64,000 nucleotides of DNA, from assembly GCF_036173065.1 (NCBI RefSeq), contig NZ_CP108041.1, positions 1,674,001 through 1,738,000 on the forward strand. The letters run 5' to 3'. Origin of the DNA: Rhodococcus sp. NBC_00297. GTDB taxonomy: Bacteria; Actinomycetota; Actinomycetes; Mycobacteriales; Mycobacteriaceae. A model generated the notes under the pieces. The model worked only from the letters and a program-made list of their open reading frames with translations, did no database searches and was not told where the DNA came from. This document shows, piece by piece, positions 34,242 through 42,268 of the stretch. The stretch's first letter is position 1; each line of letters starts with the position of its first letter. Both the position numbers and the translations under genes were made by a program.

Positions 34242-35936
34242 ATGTCGACAACACCGACCTGGTTCGGATCGGACGGCCGTCGCCTGTTCGGCGTGGTTCA
34301 CCTTCCCGAAGGCGACCACGCGCGCGCGGGCATCGTGCTGTGCCCGTCGATGGGCAAGGAGCACGTCGACACCTACCGCGGACTCAAGCTGCTCGCGCAG
34401 GAGTTGGCCGCGGCAGGCTTCGCCGTGCTGCGGTTCGACTACCTCGGTGTGGGCGACTCGGGCGGCGACCAGAACGACGCTGCGGCGATGGACGGGTGGC
34501 TCGCGAGCATCGGGGACGCGGTGAGCCTGGTGCGCTCGCTCGGCTGCACGACGGTCTCCGCCGTCGGCCTGCGCGCCGGTGCCCTGCTTCTCGATCGCGC
34601 CGCCGACGCGGTCGGCCCGCTGCACACGGTCGTCCTGTGGGATCCGGTGCCGCGCGGCCGCGCGTACCTGCGCGAGCAGCAGGCGCTGTACCGGCTCGGT
34701 GTGGGCACCGACACCGTCGGAACCGACACCGACGACACCGATCTGCACACCATCGGGCACTCGCTGTCCACCGAGGCCGCGGCAGCGCTGTCCGCCCTCG
34801 AACTCACCGCGGCGTCACCCGCCGTGTCGCAGTGGATCTTCGCGCTGCGTGACGGGTACTCCTCGCCTCGGCTCGACAAGGCGATCGAGCGGTCGGGCGC
34901 GACGGTGCGGCACGTCGGCACGATGACCGAGTTCGTCACGCCCGAGAGCTTCCTGGTGCCGCTGCCGAACACGGCGATCCGCGCGGTCGTCGACATCCTC
35001 GACGGCGCACACGACTCCGCCCGCGACTGCGCGGTCGAGTTCACCCCGACCACCAGCGTCACGCACCAGGCGAGCGACGGGTCGACCTTCACCGAGCACA
35101 TCGAGAGCATCGGTGCGCACGGCCTGTTCGGCATCCGATCCACTCCGGTCGGGACACCGGACTCCGCACCCACTCTGGTCTTCTGCGCCACGGCGAACGA
35201 CACGCGCACCGGACCGGCGCGGCTGTGGGTCGAGCTCGCTCGCGAGGCGGCGCGCTCCGGTGCGTCCGCGCTGCGCTTCGACCGACGCGGAACCGGTGAA
35301 TCGGAGGTGGTGCGTGCCGACGAGCACACTCCGATCTACTCGGCGGAGAGCGCCGACGACGTGGTCGCGGCCGCCCGTGCGGCGCATGCGGATCCGCGTC
35401 GCGTGGTGCTCACGGGCATCTGCTCCGGGTCGTGGAACGCGGCCCACGCCGCCACGGAGATCGGGGCCGGCGGCGCCGTCATGGTGAACGCCATCGCGTG
35501 GAGCTGGAAGCGCAAGAAGTCGACGCAGGGCGAGATCGATCCTGCCGATCTGGGGATCCCGCGGTCGGATCCGGCGTGGCAGAAGACGCCCCGGGCGCGC
35601 ATCAAGAACGCACTGCAGACGCACCTGCCGTACCGGGCGTGGCGGCTGCTCGGTGTGCGCGGCGTGACCCAGGTTCCCGAGGTCATCCTGCGTTCGCTGG
35701 CGGACAACGACGTCGACGCCACCGTGATCCTGGCTCCGGCCGATCACCGCTGGTTCGTCGATCAGCGTGGGCCCGAGGGCCTCACGCGCATCCAGCGCCG
35801 CAGCGGCACCGTGCCGTTGATCGTCAGCGCGCCCGTCGGTGACCACTCGGCGTACCACGCCGACATGCGCCGCACGATCATCTCCTCGGTGCTCGCCCGG
35901 ACCATCGAACCGCAGAGACAGCAGGTCACCGCGTGA
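34242..35936 (+). CDS. Tandem alpha/beta hydrolase
   Basis: About 564 residues with two alpha/beta-hydrolase halves. The first (GIVLCPSMGKEHVDTYRG, AVLRFDYLGVGDSGG) has VGLRAGAL at the nucleophile elbow, with no Ser, Cys or Asp at the central position. The second (ASALRFDRRGTGESEV) has TGICSGSWNA, a GxCxG elbow. So at most the C-terminal half is catalytic, with Cys as nucleophile. Relatives occur in polysaccharide and exosortase loci as acyl-transfer or hydrolase enzymes. I start at ATG 34242 with GAGAGG upstream; a GTG at 34170 overlapping the previous stop is the alternative. GTGA overlap with the next gene. Confidence 0.75.
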   Translation: MSTTPTWFGSDGRRLFGVVHLPEGDHARAGIVLCPSMGKEHVDTYRGLKLLAQELAAAGFAVLRFDYLGVGDSGGDQNDAAAMDGWLASIGDAVSLVRSLGCTTVSAVGLRAGALLLDRAADAVGPLHTVVLWDPVPRGRAYLREQQALYRLGVGTDTVGTDTDDTDLHTIGHSLSTEAAAALSALELTAASPAVSQWIFALRDGYSSPRLDKAIERSGATVRHVGTMTEFVTPESFLVPLPNTAIRAVVDILDGAHDSARDCAVEFTPTTSVTHQASDGSTFTEHIESIGAHGLFGIRSTPVGTPDSAPTLVFCATANDTRTGPARLWVELAREAARSGASALRFDRRGTGESEVVRADEHTPIYSAESADDVVAAARAAHADPRRVVLTGICSGSWNAAHAATEIGAGGAVMVNAIAWSWKRKKSTQGEIDPADLGIPRSDPAWQKTPRARIKNALQTHLPYRAWRLLGVRGVTQVPEVILRSLADNDVDATVILAPADHRWFVDQRGPEGLTRIQRRSGTVPLIVSAPVGDHSAYHADMRRTIISSVLARTIEPQRQQVTA

Positions 35937-37285
35937 CCGCGAGTTCCTTCGGCCGGCGACGGCTGCTCACCGGCACCCTCGTCGCCGCCACCGTTCCGCT
36001 CGCGGTCGCGTGTTCGCGCGACGACGCCGAGTCGGTGCAGTTCCAGTCGCCGAACGTCACGGACACCCCGGCTGCGCGCAACGTGCGTGACTTCGGGGCG
36101 ACGGGCGACGGCACCACCGACGACACCGAGGCGATCGCGCGGGCGTTCGAGGGCATCACCCAGGCCTCTGCGGTCTATCTGCCCGGCGGCACCTACCGGG
36201 TGACGGCGTGGCCGGCGATGGCCGACTACGCCACCGTGTACGGCGACGGCGCCGATGTCACCACCGTCCTGTACGAACAGAACGGCACTCTGATCGACCT
36301 GCGGGGACGCCAGCGCGTCAACTTCCGCCGGATGGGGTTCTTCACCACCGGCGCCACGTCGACGTGCTTCTCACTGTCCGCGTGTTTCCGCTGCTCGTTC
36401 GACTCCGTGACCATCCGCGGCAACCACTCGTCGTCCACGTTCCCTCAGTACGAGAACCAGCGCGGAGTGCTGCTGACCGACAACACGGGCGGCACCACGT
36501 TCACCAACTGCGACATCAACAACTACGGCATCGGCCTGACGTCGGAGTGCATCCAGAACTACGTGACGGCCTCGAAGTTCACGAGCAACCGCGTCGGGGT
36601 GCTCGGCACCGGTGGCGACTTCAACGCCGGCATGGCGTTCACCAACGTCGAGTTCGTGTCGGACAACGACCCGGACACGACGGATCGGCACGTCCGCGTC
36701 GACGGTCCCGCGAACGACTGGTGGTTCACCAACGTCTGGTTCGAGGGGTCCGAGGTGGCCCTGAGCATCGGCACGCGCGAGACCGGCGGGCCGTCCCAGT
36801 TCGGCATGGTCAACTGCAAGATCTCGGCGCGCACCACGTGTGTCGAGCTGCTGTACTGCCGGCAGCCCTACCTTGCCAACATCATCTTCGATCCGGACCC
36901 GAACAGCCGGCCCGCCGAGCTGGTCATCGACGCGGAGCACGTCCCGACGGGCACCGCGGTGAACCTGATCTCGGGCGTCAACGACGACGTGAACGGCGCG
37001 GTCTTCCCCGATGCGTGGACCGTGATCGGTCGCGGCACCATGTCGGGGCCCACCTTCACCAGCACCGTGGTCACACGCACCGTGCAGGACGACGTCGACC
37101 TGCTGCAGGCGCGGGACAGCGGCGATGCCGTGACCGCCGCCGTCCTGTCCGACGGCACCTGGTTGTCCGACCGCCGCGAGGCGGGCGTGGTGCTCAAAGA
37201 CGAGTCCAACGCGTACTGGCGTCTGGTGGTGGGGACGGACGGAACCCTGAGTACCGAGTCCCTCGGCACCGATCGGCCGCGCTGA
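35933..37285 (+). CDS. Tat-exported lipoprotein with pectate-lyase-like beta-helix (paralogue 1)
   Basis: A 450-residue protein. The N-terminus SFGRRRLLTGTLVAATVPLAVACSRDD has a twin-arginine motif and a lipobox (LAVA-C), so it should be a Tat-dependent lipoprotein. NVRDFGATGDGTTDDTEAIARAFEG is the opening of the pectate-lyase-3 superfamily; repeated short strands (TFTNCDINNYGIGL, FTSNRVGVLGTGGDFNAGM) form the beta-helix. Such proteins in exopolysaccharide loci are depolymerases, epimerases or acceptor-binding proteins; which applies is unknown. It closely parallels the convergent gene 3 bp away. GTG overlaps the hydrolase stop. Confidence 0.82.
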   Translation: MTASSFGRRRLLTGTLVAATVPLAVACSRDDAESVQFQSPNVTDTPAARNVRDFGATGDGTTDDTEAIARAFEGITQASAVYLPGGTYRVTAWPAMADYATVYGDGADVTTVLYEQNGTLIDLRGRQRVNFRRMGFFTTGATSTCFSLSACFRCSFDSVTIRGNHSSSTFPQYENQRGVLLTDNTGGTTFTNCDINNYGIGLTSECIQNYVTASKFTSNRVGVLGTGGDFNAGMAFTNVEFVSDNDPDTTDRHVRVDGPANDWWFTNVWFEGSEVALSIGTRETGGPSQFGMVNCKISARTTCVELLYCRQPYLANIIFDPDPNSRPAELVIDAEHVPTGTAVNLISGVNDDVNGAVFPDAWTVIGRGTMSGPTFTSTVVTRTVQDDVDLLQARDSGDAVTAAVLSDGTWLSDRREAGVVLKDESNAYWRLVVGTDGTLSTESLGTDRPR

Positions 37286-37288
37286 CCG

Positions 37289-38548
37289 CTACAGCACCCC
37301 GAGGTTCTGCCCGCTCACCACACCGGTGTTGCTGATCGACAGCCGCCAACTCTTGCCGTCCGGCGACTTGACGACGGGTCCGCCGCCGGCGGAGAAGAGC
37401 TTGCCGCGGCCGAGCACCGACCAGCCACCAGGGAAGGTGTTGCCGGGGAAGTCGGCACCCTGGCTGGTGATGAGGTTGATCGCGGTCCCCTCCGCGACAT
37501 ACTGCGCGTTCACCCTGATGAGCTGGGGATTCGACTGTTGGTCGGCGTCGAACGCCACGTTGGCGAGGTACGGCTGGCGGCAGTGCTGCAGATCGAGGCA
37601 GATCCCGCGAGCGGCGACCTTGCAGTTGACCATGCCGAACTGCGACGGTCCGCCCGTGCCCGCCTTACCGATGGTGAGGGCCGTCGCCGCTCCCTCGAAC
37701 CACACGTTGGTGAGCCACCAGTCGTTGGCCCGGCCGTCCACGACGAGATGCGACGTGGTGGTGTTCGCATTGATGTCGGAGACGAACTCGGTGTTGACGA
37801 TCGACATTCCCGACGCGAAATTGTTGCCCGTTCCCAGCAGCCCGATCCAGTTGGTCGCGAACTTGCAGTTGGCGATGTACGACTGAATGGCCGTCGTCGA
37901 CATCGCCGTTCCGTAATTGTTGAAGTCGCAATTCACGAACGACGTTCCGCCGGTGTTGTTGATCAGCGACACGCCTTTCTGCGGCAGGAAACGGGGGTAG
38001 CTCTGCGGGGTGTGGTTACCGCGGAAGACCACCGAGTCGAACGAGCAGCGGAAGCAGGCGTCGAGAAGCACGGCCAGCGACGAGGGATCCAGCGAGAAGA
38101 TGCCCAGGTTCTTCAGTGCGACGCGCTGACGGCCCTTGAGGGTGAGCAGCGTGCCCGAGCTGGTGTGCACGATCGTCGTCAGATCGGCGCCGGCTCCGAA
38201 CACGGTGGCGTAGTTGGCGAACTGTGGGAGCGAACGCACCCGGAACATGCCGGGCGGGAAGTACAGCGGCCGGTTCTGTTGCTGCGCTGCGGTATACGCG
38301 GCGGCGACGGCGGCGGTGTCGTCGGCGGCGTTGTCACCCTTCGCGTTGTACGGGGCGGCCTTGACGTTGACCCACCCGAGCAGGGCGCCAGGGTCGGTCT
38401 CGCCCGCCGCGAGGGTCACGGCCACGGGGTCGTCGGCCTGCGCGAGGATGCTGCTCGCCGCGAGCGTGGTGCCCACTCCAGCGGCCAGTCCCCCCATGAG
38501 CAGTGCGCGACGGTCGAGCCGCGAACCCGAAGGACCTCTGTCGTTCAT
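37289..38548 (-). CDS. Tat-exported pectate-lyase-like beta-helix protein (paralogue 2)
   Basis: A 419-residue protein. LDRRALLMGGLAAGVGTTLAASSILAQA is a Tat signal, with a possible AxA cleavage site and no lipobox, so it should be released or wall-associated instead of lipidated. AAPYNAKGDNAADDTAAVAAAYT opens the same beta-helix superfamily. Segments shared with the convergent paralogue include ACFRCSFDSV, RGNH, NDWW(F/L)TNVWFEG, GGPSQFGMVNCK and CRQPYLAN. AGGGG precedes the ATG. The pair probably arose by inverted duplication. Confidence 0.82.
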   Translation of the reverse strand: MNDRGPSGSRLDRRALLMGGLAAGVGTTLAASSILAQADDPVAVTLAAGETDPGALLGWVNVKAAPYNAKGDNAADDTAAVAAAYTAAQQQNRPLYFPPGMFRVRSLPQFANYATVFGAGADLTTIVHTSSGTLLTLKGRQRVALKNLGIFSLDPSSLAVLLDACFRCSFDSVVFRGNHTPQSYPRFLPQKGVSLINNTGGTSFVNCDFNNYGTAMSTTAIQSYIANCKFATNWIGLLGTGNNFASGMSIVNTEFVSDINANTTTSHLVVDGRANDWWLTNVWFEGAATALTIGKAGTGGPSQFGMVNCKVAARGICLDLQHCRQPYLANVAFDADQQSNPQLIRVNAQYVAEGTAINLITSQGADFPGNTFPGGWSVLGRGKLFSAGGGPVVKSPDGKSWRLSISNTGVVSGQNLGVL

Positions 38549-38779
38549 GGTTTACCCCTTCACCATCGTGGTCGGCGCACCTCCTGCCCCCGCTCGGCGC
38601 CTGCCCATACACAAGCAAAGAAATGCGCATTCACGACGCGACGCGCCGCCGCGGGAGACCCGCGATACACGGCGGTGTGAAAAAGACCGACCGCGGCTTC
38701 CACATCGAAAGCCGTTCACTGATGGGCATCGTGTTTCGCGCCCGCCCACCAAGACAAAGGCAGGAAAGTGTGTCGCCCG

Positions 38780-39547
38780 TCACGCGGCGCCGAGCACCCA
38801 CCGAGGCCGCGACCACACCTGCCAGTACTCCGTCGTGTGAAAGCCCAGCGACGCGTAGAGCGGCACTCCGGCCGGGGAGGCGAGGCACAGATCCTGCGAC
38901 GGCCCGTGCAGTCCGGTCTCGACGTGCTTGCCGCCCGCGATGAGGCGCGCCGCGTGTCCGGCACGGCGATGGTCGGGGTGGGTGGCCAGCGCCCACCCCG
39001 TGACGGTGTCGCCGGCGCGGCACGACAGCAGGCAGGAGACGAGCTCGTCGTCGACGAACAGGCCGAACGCCATGGCGTCGGGACGGCGAAGCGTCTCCGC
39101 GGTGTAGACGGCGGCGGCCAGCTCGGGTCCCACCCCGAACGCGAGCGACGCGACCTCCTGACAGGCGGGCAGGTCTGCTTCTGTGATCTCGCGCACCCCG
39201 TCGACCGGCTGCGACCCACCGGCGGACCGGTGCATGAACGGCATGGCCTGCAGGCTCACCCAGCCGGCGTCGGCCAGGGTCTGCGCCCCCGAGAGGCCGG
39301 CGCCGGCCAGCATCACCAGAGCCGGTCGGCGGAGCGCGGTCACCGAGTCGATCACTCGTCCGACCTGTTCAGCGGCGTCTCCGCCGTGAACCAGGGCGAG
39401 GTTGTAGTCGGGCCGGGCCAACCCGCTGAACGCCACCCAGCCGGAGTCGGTCGACTCGAACGTGTGGTCCGCCCAGGAGCGCGTCGTCTGTCCGAACGAC
39501 TGCCGGAGCGCCTCCATCTCGCGCTCCGACGACCGTCCGATCGGCAT
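38780..39547 (-). CDS. GNAT family acetyltransferase-like protein
   Basis: A 255-residue protein with a C-terminal GNAT domain: VREITEADLPACQEVASLAFG, then VTGWALATHPDHRRAGHAARLIAGG (acetyl-CoA pyrophosphate loop) and SPAGVPLYASLGFHTTEYW. The first ~120 residues form a second, diverged half, as in double-GNAT proteins. The gene is divergent from carrier protein CP2, so transfer of an aminoacyl or acyl group from the carrier to a sugar amine is an attractive but unproven idea. ATG at 39547 fits the GAAGG ribosome site; a GTG at 39556 lies too close to it. Confidence 0.78.
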   Translation of the reverse strand: MPIGRSSEREMEALRQSFGQTTRSWADHTFESTDSGWVAFSGLARPDYNLALVHGGDAAEQVGRVIDSVTALRRPALVMLAGAGLSGAQTLADAGWVSLQAMPFMHRSAGGSQPVDGVREITEADLPACQEVASLAFGVGPELAAAVYTAETLRRPDAMAFGLFVDDELVSCLLSCRAGDTVTGWALATHPDHRRAGHAARLIAGGKHVETGLHGPSQDLCLASPAGVPLYASLGFHTTEYWQVWSRPRWVLGAA

Positions 39548-39580
39548 CTCACTCACGCCTTCACCAAAACCTTCCTGCGG

Positions 39581-39594
39581 TACGGAAACTTCTC
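39581..39594. promoter_or_regulatory. AT-rich element shared with the CP1 upstream region
   Basis: TACGGAAACTTCTC matches TACAAAACATTCTC (18700-18713) at 10 of 14 positions, and both sit just before TANNNT-type boxes (TACACT at 39598, TAGATT at 39609). It lies in the divergent gap between the GNAT and CP2 genes. It may be an operator or a shared promoter type; the evidence is only this comparison. Confidence 0.35.
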
Positions 39595-39736
39595 ATATAC
39601 ACTTCTCGTAGATTGTTGTGGCGTCCACAAGAGCCGACGCGGTCGAGTTCTTCCATGTAAGTCGACGATGCATTCGCCGCGGGGCGCGATATGAGCGTGA
39701 CTGTCTGTCTGAACCGTAGGCAAGGAGTAAACCCTC

Positions 39737-40027
39737 GTGACGCACCCGTCACCAACCCGGGACACCATCGTCCGTAGCTCGCTGCACCGAGCCGGTCGAC
39801 TACCCGTCGACCCGTGGACGCTGGGCGACGACGAGAACCTGTTCGACGCCGGCCTGAGTTCGCACGCCAGCGTGGCCGTGCTCGTGGATCTGGAGGAATC
39901 GGCCCAGGTCGAGTTCCCCGATCACCTTCTGCGTCGTTCCACGTTCTCCACGATCGCCGCCATCCGTGACGCGCTGGACCATGTGTCCGACACCTCCGCC
40001 GCCGTCCAGCCGGAGGCGAGCCGATGA
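39737..40027 (+). CDS. Second carrier protein of the CP1 type (CP2)
   Basis: A 96-residue carrier protein. The predicted phosphopantetheine serine is Ser42 in FDAGLSSHASVAVL, at the same position as in CP1; RLPVD (CP1: KLPVA) and VEFPDHLLRR (CP1: VEFPDRLLQK) are also shared. The C-terminus is a longer disordered tail. GTG at 39737 with AAGGAG 9 nt ahead. ATGA overlap with the sugar-transferase gene means carrier and initiating transferase are made together. It has no ligase of its own, so the ligase at 20257 probably charges both carriers. Confidence 0.88.
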   Translation: MTHPSPTRDTIVRSSLHRAGRLPVDPWTLGDDENLFDAGLSSHASVAVLVDLEESAQVEFPDHLLRRSTFSTIAAIRDALDHVSDTSAAVQPEASR

Positions 40028-41586
40028 CCACCTCGCACCCCGACACCTCGCCGATCGATCTCCGTGGCGACAACCACCGAGGCGACAAGCGCCGCGGGGC
40101 GGACTCACCCGATCTGGAGCCGGAGAACCTGCTCCCCCGCTTCGCCCGCCATGCCGAGGCCGTGCAGTACGCACAGGCAGCGCAGGAGGCGACGGCCACC
40201 GAGGTCACCCCGCCCATCCCGCTCCGTCCCAACATCCCGGATCCGCGCAGCCGTCTGTCGCGCTGGCCGGCTCTGCACCTGAGCGCGGTGCTCGGCATCG
40301 TCCTCGAGTCGATGTTCGTCTCCCTCGCGATCGCGCTCGCGCCGTTCGACGGCCACCCGGTGATCGTGACCGTGCTGATCGTCGTCTTCGCGGTGCTGCC
40401 GCAGCGCCGTCGTCAGCGTCTCACGCTGTCGATGCTGGACGATCTGCCGCTGATGGCCGCCATCGTGCTGCTGGTCTCCATGAGCGCCATCGTCATCGTG
40501 GCGCCGTCCACCACCCTGCTCACGGCCGCCCTCATCTCCCTGTCCGTCCTGGCGGCCACCATGGCGGGGCGCGAGGCGTCCTACTTCGTCGCCCGTCGGC
40601 TGCGGCGTCGGCCGCGCTTCCAGCGCCGCACCGTCGTGATCGGCAGCGGGCTCGTGGCCACTCAGCTCGTCGAGAGCATGCAGTCCTACCCGGAGCACGG
40701 TCTCGAGCCGCACGCCCTGCTGGACGATTCACCGATGCCGGCGAGCGTGGCCAGCCACATCCCCGTCGAGCCGCTGGCGAACCAGCTGCGGACCTACATC
40801 GACCTGCACCAGATCGACACCATCGTCATCGCGTTCTCGGCGATGCGGGAGTCGGCTCTGCTGACACTGCTGCGCGAGTGCGACCGGATGGACTGCGAGA
40901 TCTTCGTGGTGCCTCGTCTGTTCGAGTTCGTGAGCGTCACCGGTGAGATGGACCGACTGCACGCCATCCCGCTGGTGCGTATCCGACGCGACGCGCACCG
41001 GTCGCTCGCCTGGCGCATCAAGCGCGTCCTGAGCAGCATCCTTGCGGGTATGGCTCTCTTCGTACTGTCCCCGCTCCTGCTCGCCATCGCGGCAGCCGTG
41101 CGGTTCTCCGATCCGAGCGCGCCCGTGCTGTTCAAGCAGTTGCGCGTCACCGGCAACGGTCAGCTGTTCGCCTGCCTCAAGTTCCGGTCGATGAAACCCG
41201 CGTCGCGCACCGAGTCGGACACGACGTGGAACATCTCCCAGGACGACCGCGTCGGGCGACTGGGCCGCTTCCTGCGCAAGACCTCCCTGGACGAGTTGCC
41301 TCAGCTGTGGAACATCATGGTGGGCGACATGGACCTGGTGGGCCCGCGCCCCGAGCGACCGCACTTCGTCGACAAGTTCACCACCGAGATCCCGGGCTAC
41401 TCCGCGCGTCACCGCGTGCCCGGCGGGCTCACGGGATGGGCTGCGGTGCACGGACTCCGAGGCGACACCTCACTCAAGGACCGTGCGCTCTACGACAACT
41501 TCTACATCGAGAACTGGAGTCTCTGGCTCGACGTCAAGATCCTGCTCCGTACGGTCCTGTCCGTACTGCGGCGGACCGGTGGCTGA
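40024..41586 (+). CDS. Polyprenyl-phosphate sugar-1-phosphate transferase (WbaP/WcaJ type)
   Basis: A 520-residue initiating glycosyltransferase. After a ~75-residue polar N-terminus come four membrane helices, a Rossmann-like CoA-binding-type domain (RTVVIGSGLVATQLVESM) and the catalytic bacterial sugar transferase domain: FKQLRVTGNGQLFACLKFRSM, DRVGRLGRFLRKTSLDELPQLWNIMVGDMDLVGPRPERPHF, RHRVPGGLTGWA. It attaches the first sugar phosphate to undecaprenyl or decaprenyl phosphate. Coupled to CP2. The only initiating transferase in region A. Confidence 0.93.
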   Translation: MTTSHPDTSPIDLRGDNHRGDKRRGADSPDLEPENLLPRFARHAEAVQYAQAAQEATATEVTPPIPLRPNIPDPRSRLSRWPALHLSAVLGIVLESMFVSLAIALAPFDGHPVIVTVLIVVFAVLPQRRRQRLTLSMLDDLPLMAAIVLLVSMSAIVIVAPSTTLLTAALISLSVLAATMAGREASYFVARRLRRRPRFQRRTVVIGSGLVATQLVESMQSYPEHGLEPHALLDDSPMPASVASHIPVEPLANQLRTYIDLHQIDTIVIAFSAMRESALLTLLRECDRMDCEIFVVPRLFEFVSVTGEMDRLHAIPLVRIRRDAHRSLAWRIKRVLSSILAGMALFVLSPLLLAIAAAVRFSDPSAPVLFKQLRVTGNGQLFACLKFRSMKPASRTESDTTWNISQDDRVGRLGRFLRKTSLDELPQLWNIMVGDMDLVGPRPERPHFVDKFTTEIPGYSARHRVPGGLTGWAAVHGLRGDTSLKDRALYDNFYIENWSLWLDVKILLRTVLSVLRRTGG

Positions 41587-41591
41587 GACTC

Positions 41592-42128
41592 GTGACCTTT
41601 CGCCGCCTTCTGGTGGCGTTCTCGGTGCTGCTCGTGGCCATCGTGGCCGCGGGATGGCCCGTGTACGTCCACCCTCAGACAGACCCACTCCGACCGGCCG
41701 ACGCCGTCGTGGTGCTCGGGGGAAAGCCCTACGGGCGCTTCCACTACGGCATCGACATCGCCGAGCAGGGGTACGCACCCGAAGTGGTGCTCTCCAACTC
41801 GGTGGGCCCGGACGACGTGCGCATGCAGCAGATCTGCAACGGCACCTACACCGTGACGGTGTCGTGCTTCCTCCCGGATCCGTACTCCACGAAGGGCGAG
41901 GCGGAGGAGATCGAGCGCCGCGCCGCCGCGGAGAACTGGAAACACATCATCGTGGTCACCTACACGCCGCACCTGTCTCGGTCGCGCTACATCGTCCAGC
42001 AGTGCTTCGACGGCGAGGTCACCATGTCTCCCAACCCCACTCAGGAGGGGATCGGAGAGTGGATCGGCAGCTACATCTATCAGACTGCCGGCTACATCAA
42101 GGCTGCACTCGACAGCGAGTGCTCGTGA
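41592..42128 (+). CDS. YdcF/DUF218 family membrane protein
   Basis: A 178-residue protein with an N-terminal membrane helix (LLVAFSVLLVAIVAAGWPVYV) and a DUF218 domain: PADAVVVLGGKPYGRFHYGIDIAEQGYAPEVVLSNS, DPYSTKGEAEEIERRAAAENWKHIIVVTYTPHLSRSRYI. The family is found near envelope polysaccharide genes; its enzymatic role is unclear. GTG at 41592, 5 bp after the transferase stop. Last gene of region A's plus-strand run, followed by a large hairpin. Confidence 0.85.
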   Translation: MTFRRLLVAFSVLLVAIVAAGWPVYVHPQTDPLRPADAVVVLGGKPYGRFHYGIDIAEQGYAPEVVLSNSVGPDDVRMQQICNGTYTVTVSCFLPDPYSTKGEAEEIERRAAAENWKHIIVVTYTPHLSRSRYIVQQCFDGEVTMSPNPTQEGIGEWIGSYIYQTAGYIKAALDSECS

Positions 42129-42154
42129 CCGTGGCCTGAGGCCCGGACACGCGA

Positions 42155-42223
42155 CGAACACGAACGCCGTAGTGCGGCATCGCTGCGATGCGATGCCGTC
42201 GGGGGCTACGGCGCTCGTGTTCG
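42155..42223. terminator. Long bidirectional hairpin
   Basis: CGAACACGA-A-CGCCGTAG on the left pairs with CTACGGCG-C-TCGTGTTCG on the right, with an inner CGGCATCGC/GCGATGCCG stem. It separates the convergent YdcF and Hsp70-like genes. Confidence 0.75.
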
Positions 42224-42268
42224 ACGACGTTCACAGCAGGACAACGACTTTCGCTGCCACCGGAAGGA

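Noticed and set aside
31684..34254. 856-codon minus-strand frame
   Set aside because: It lies opposite the polymerase and Wzz-like genes, is rich in Gly/Arg/His and has no recognisable domain or start site.
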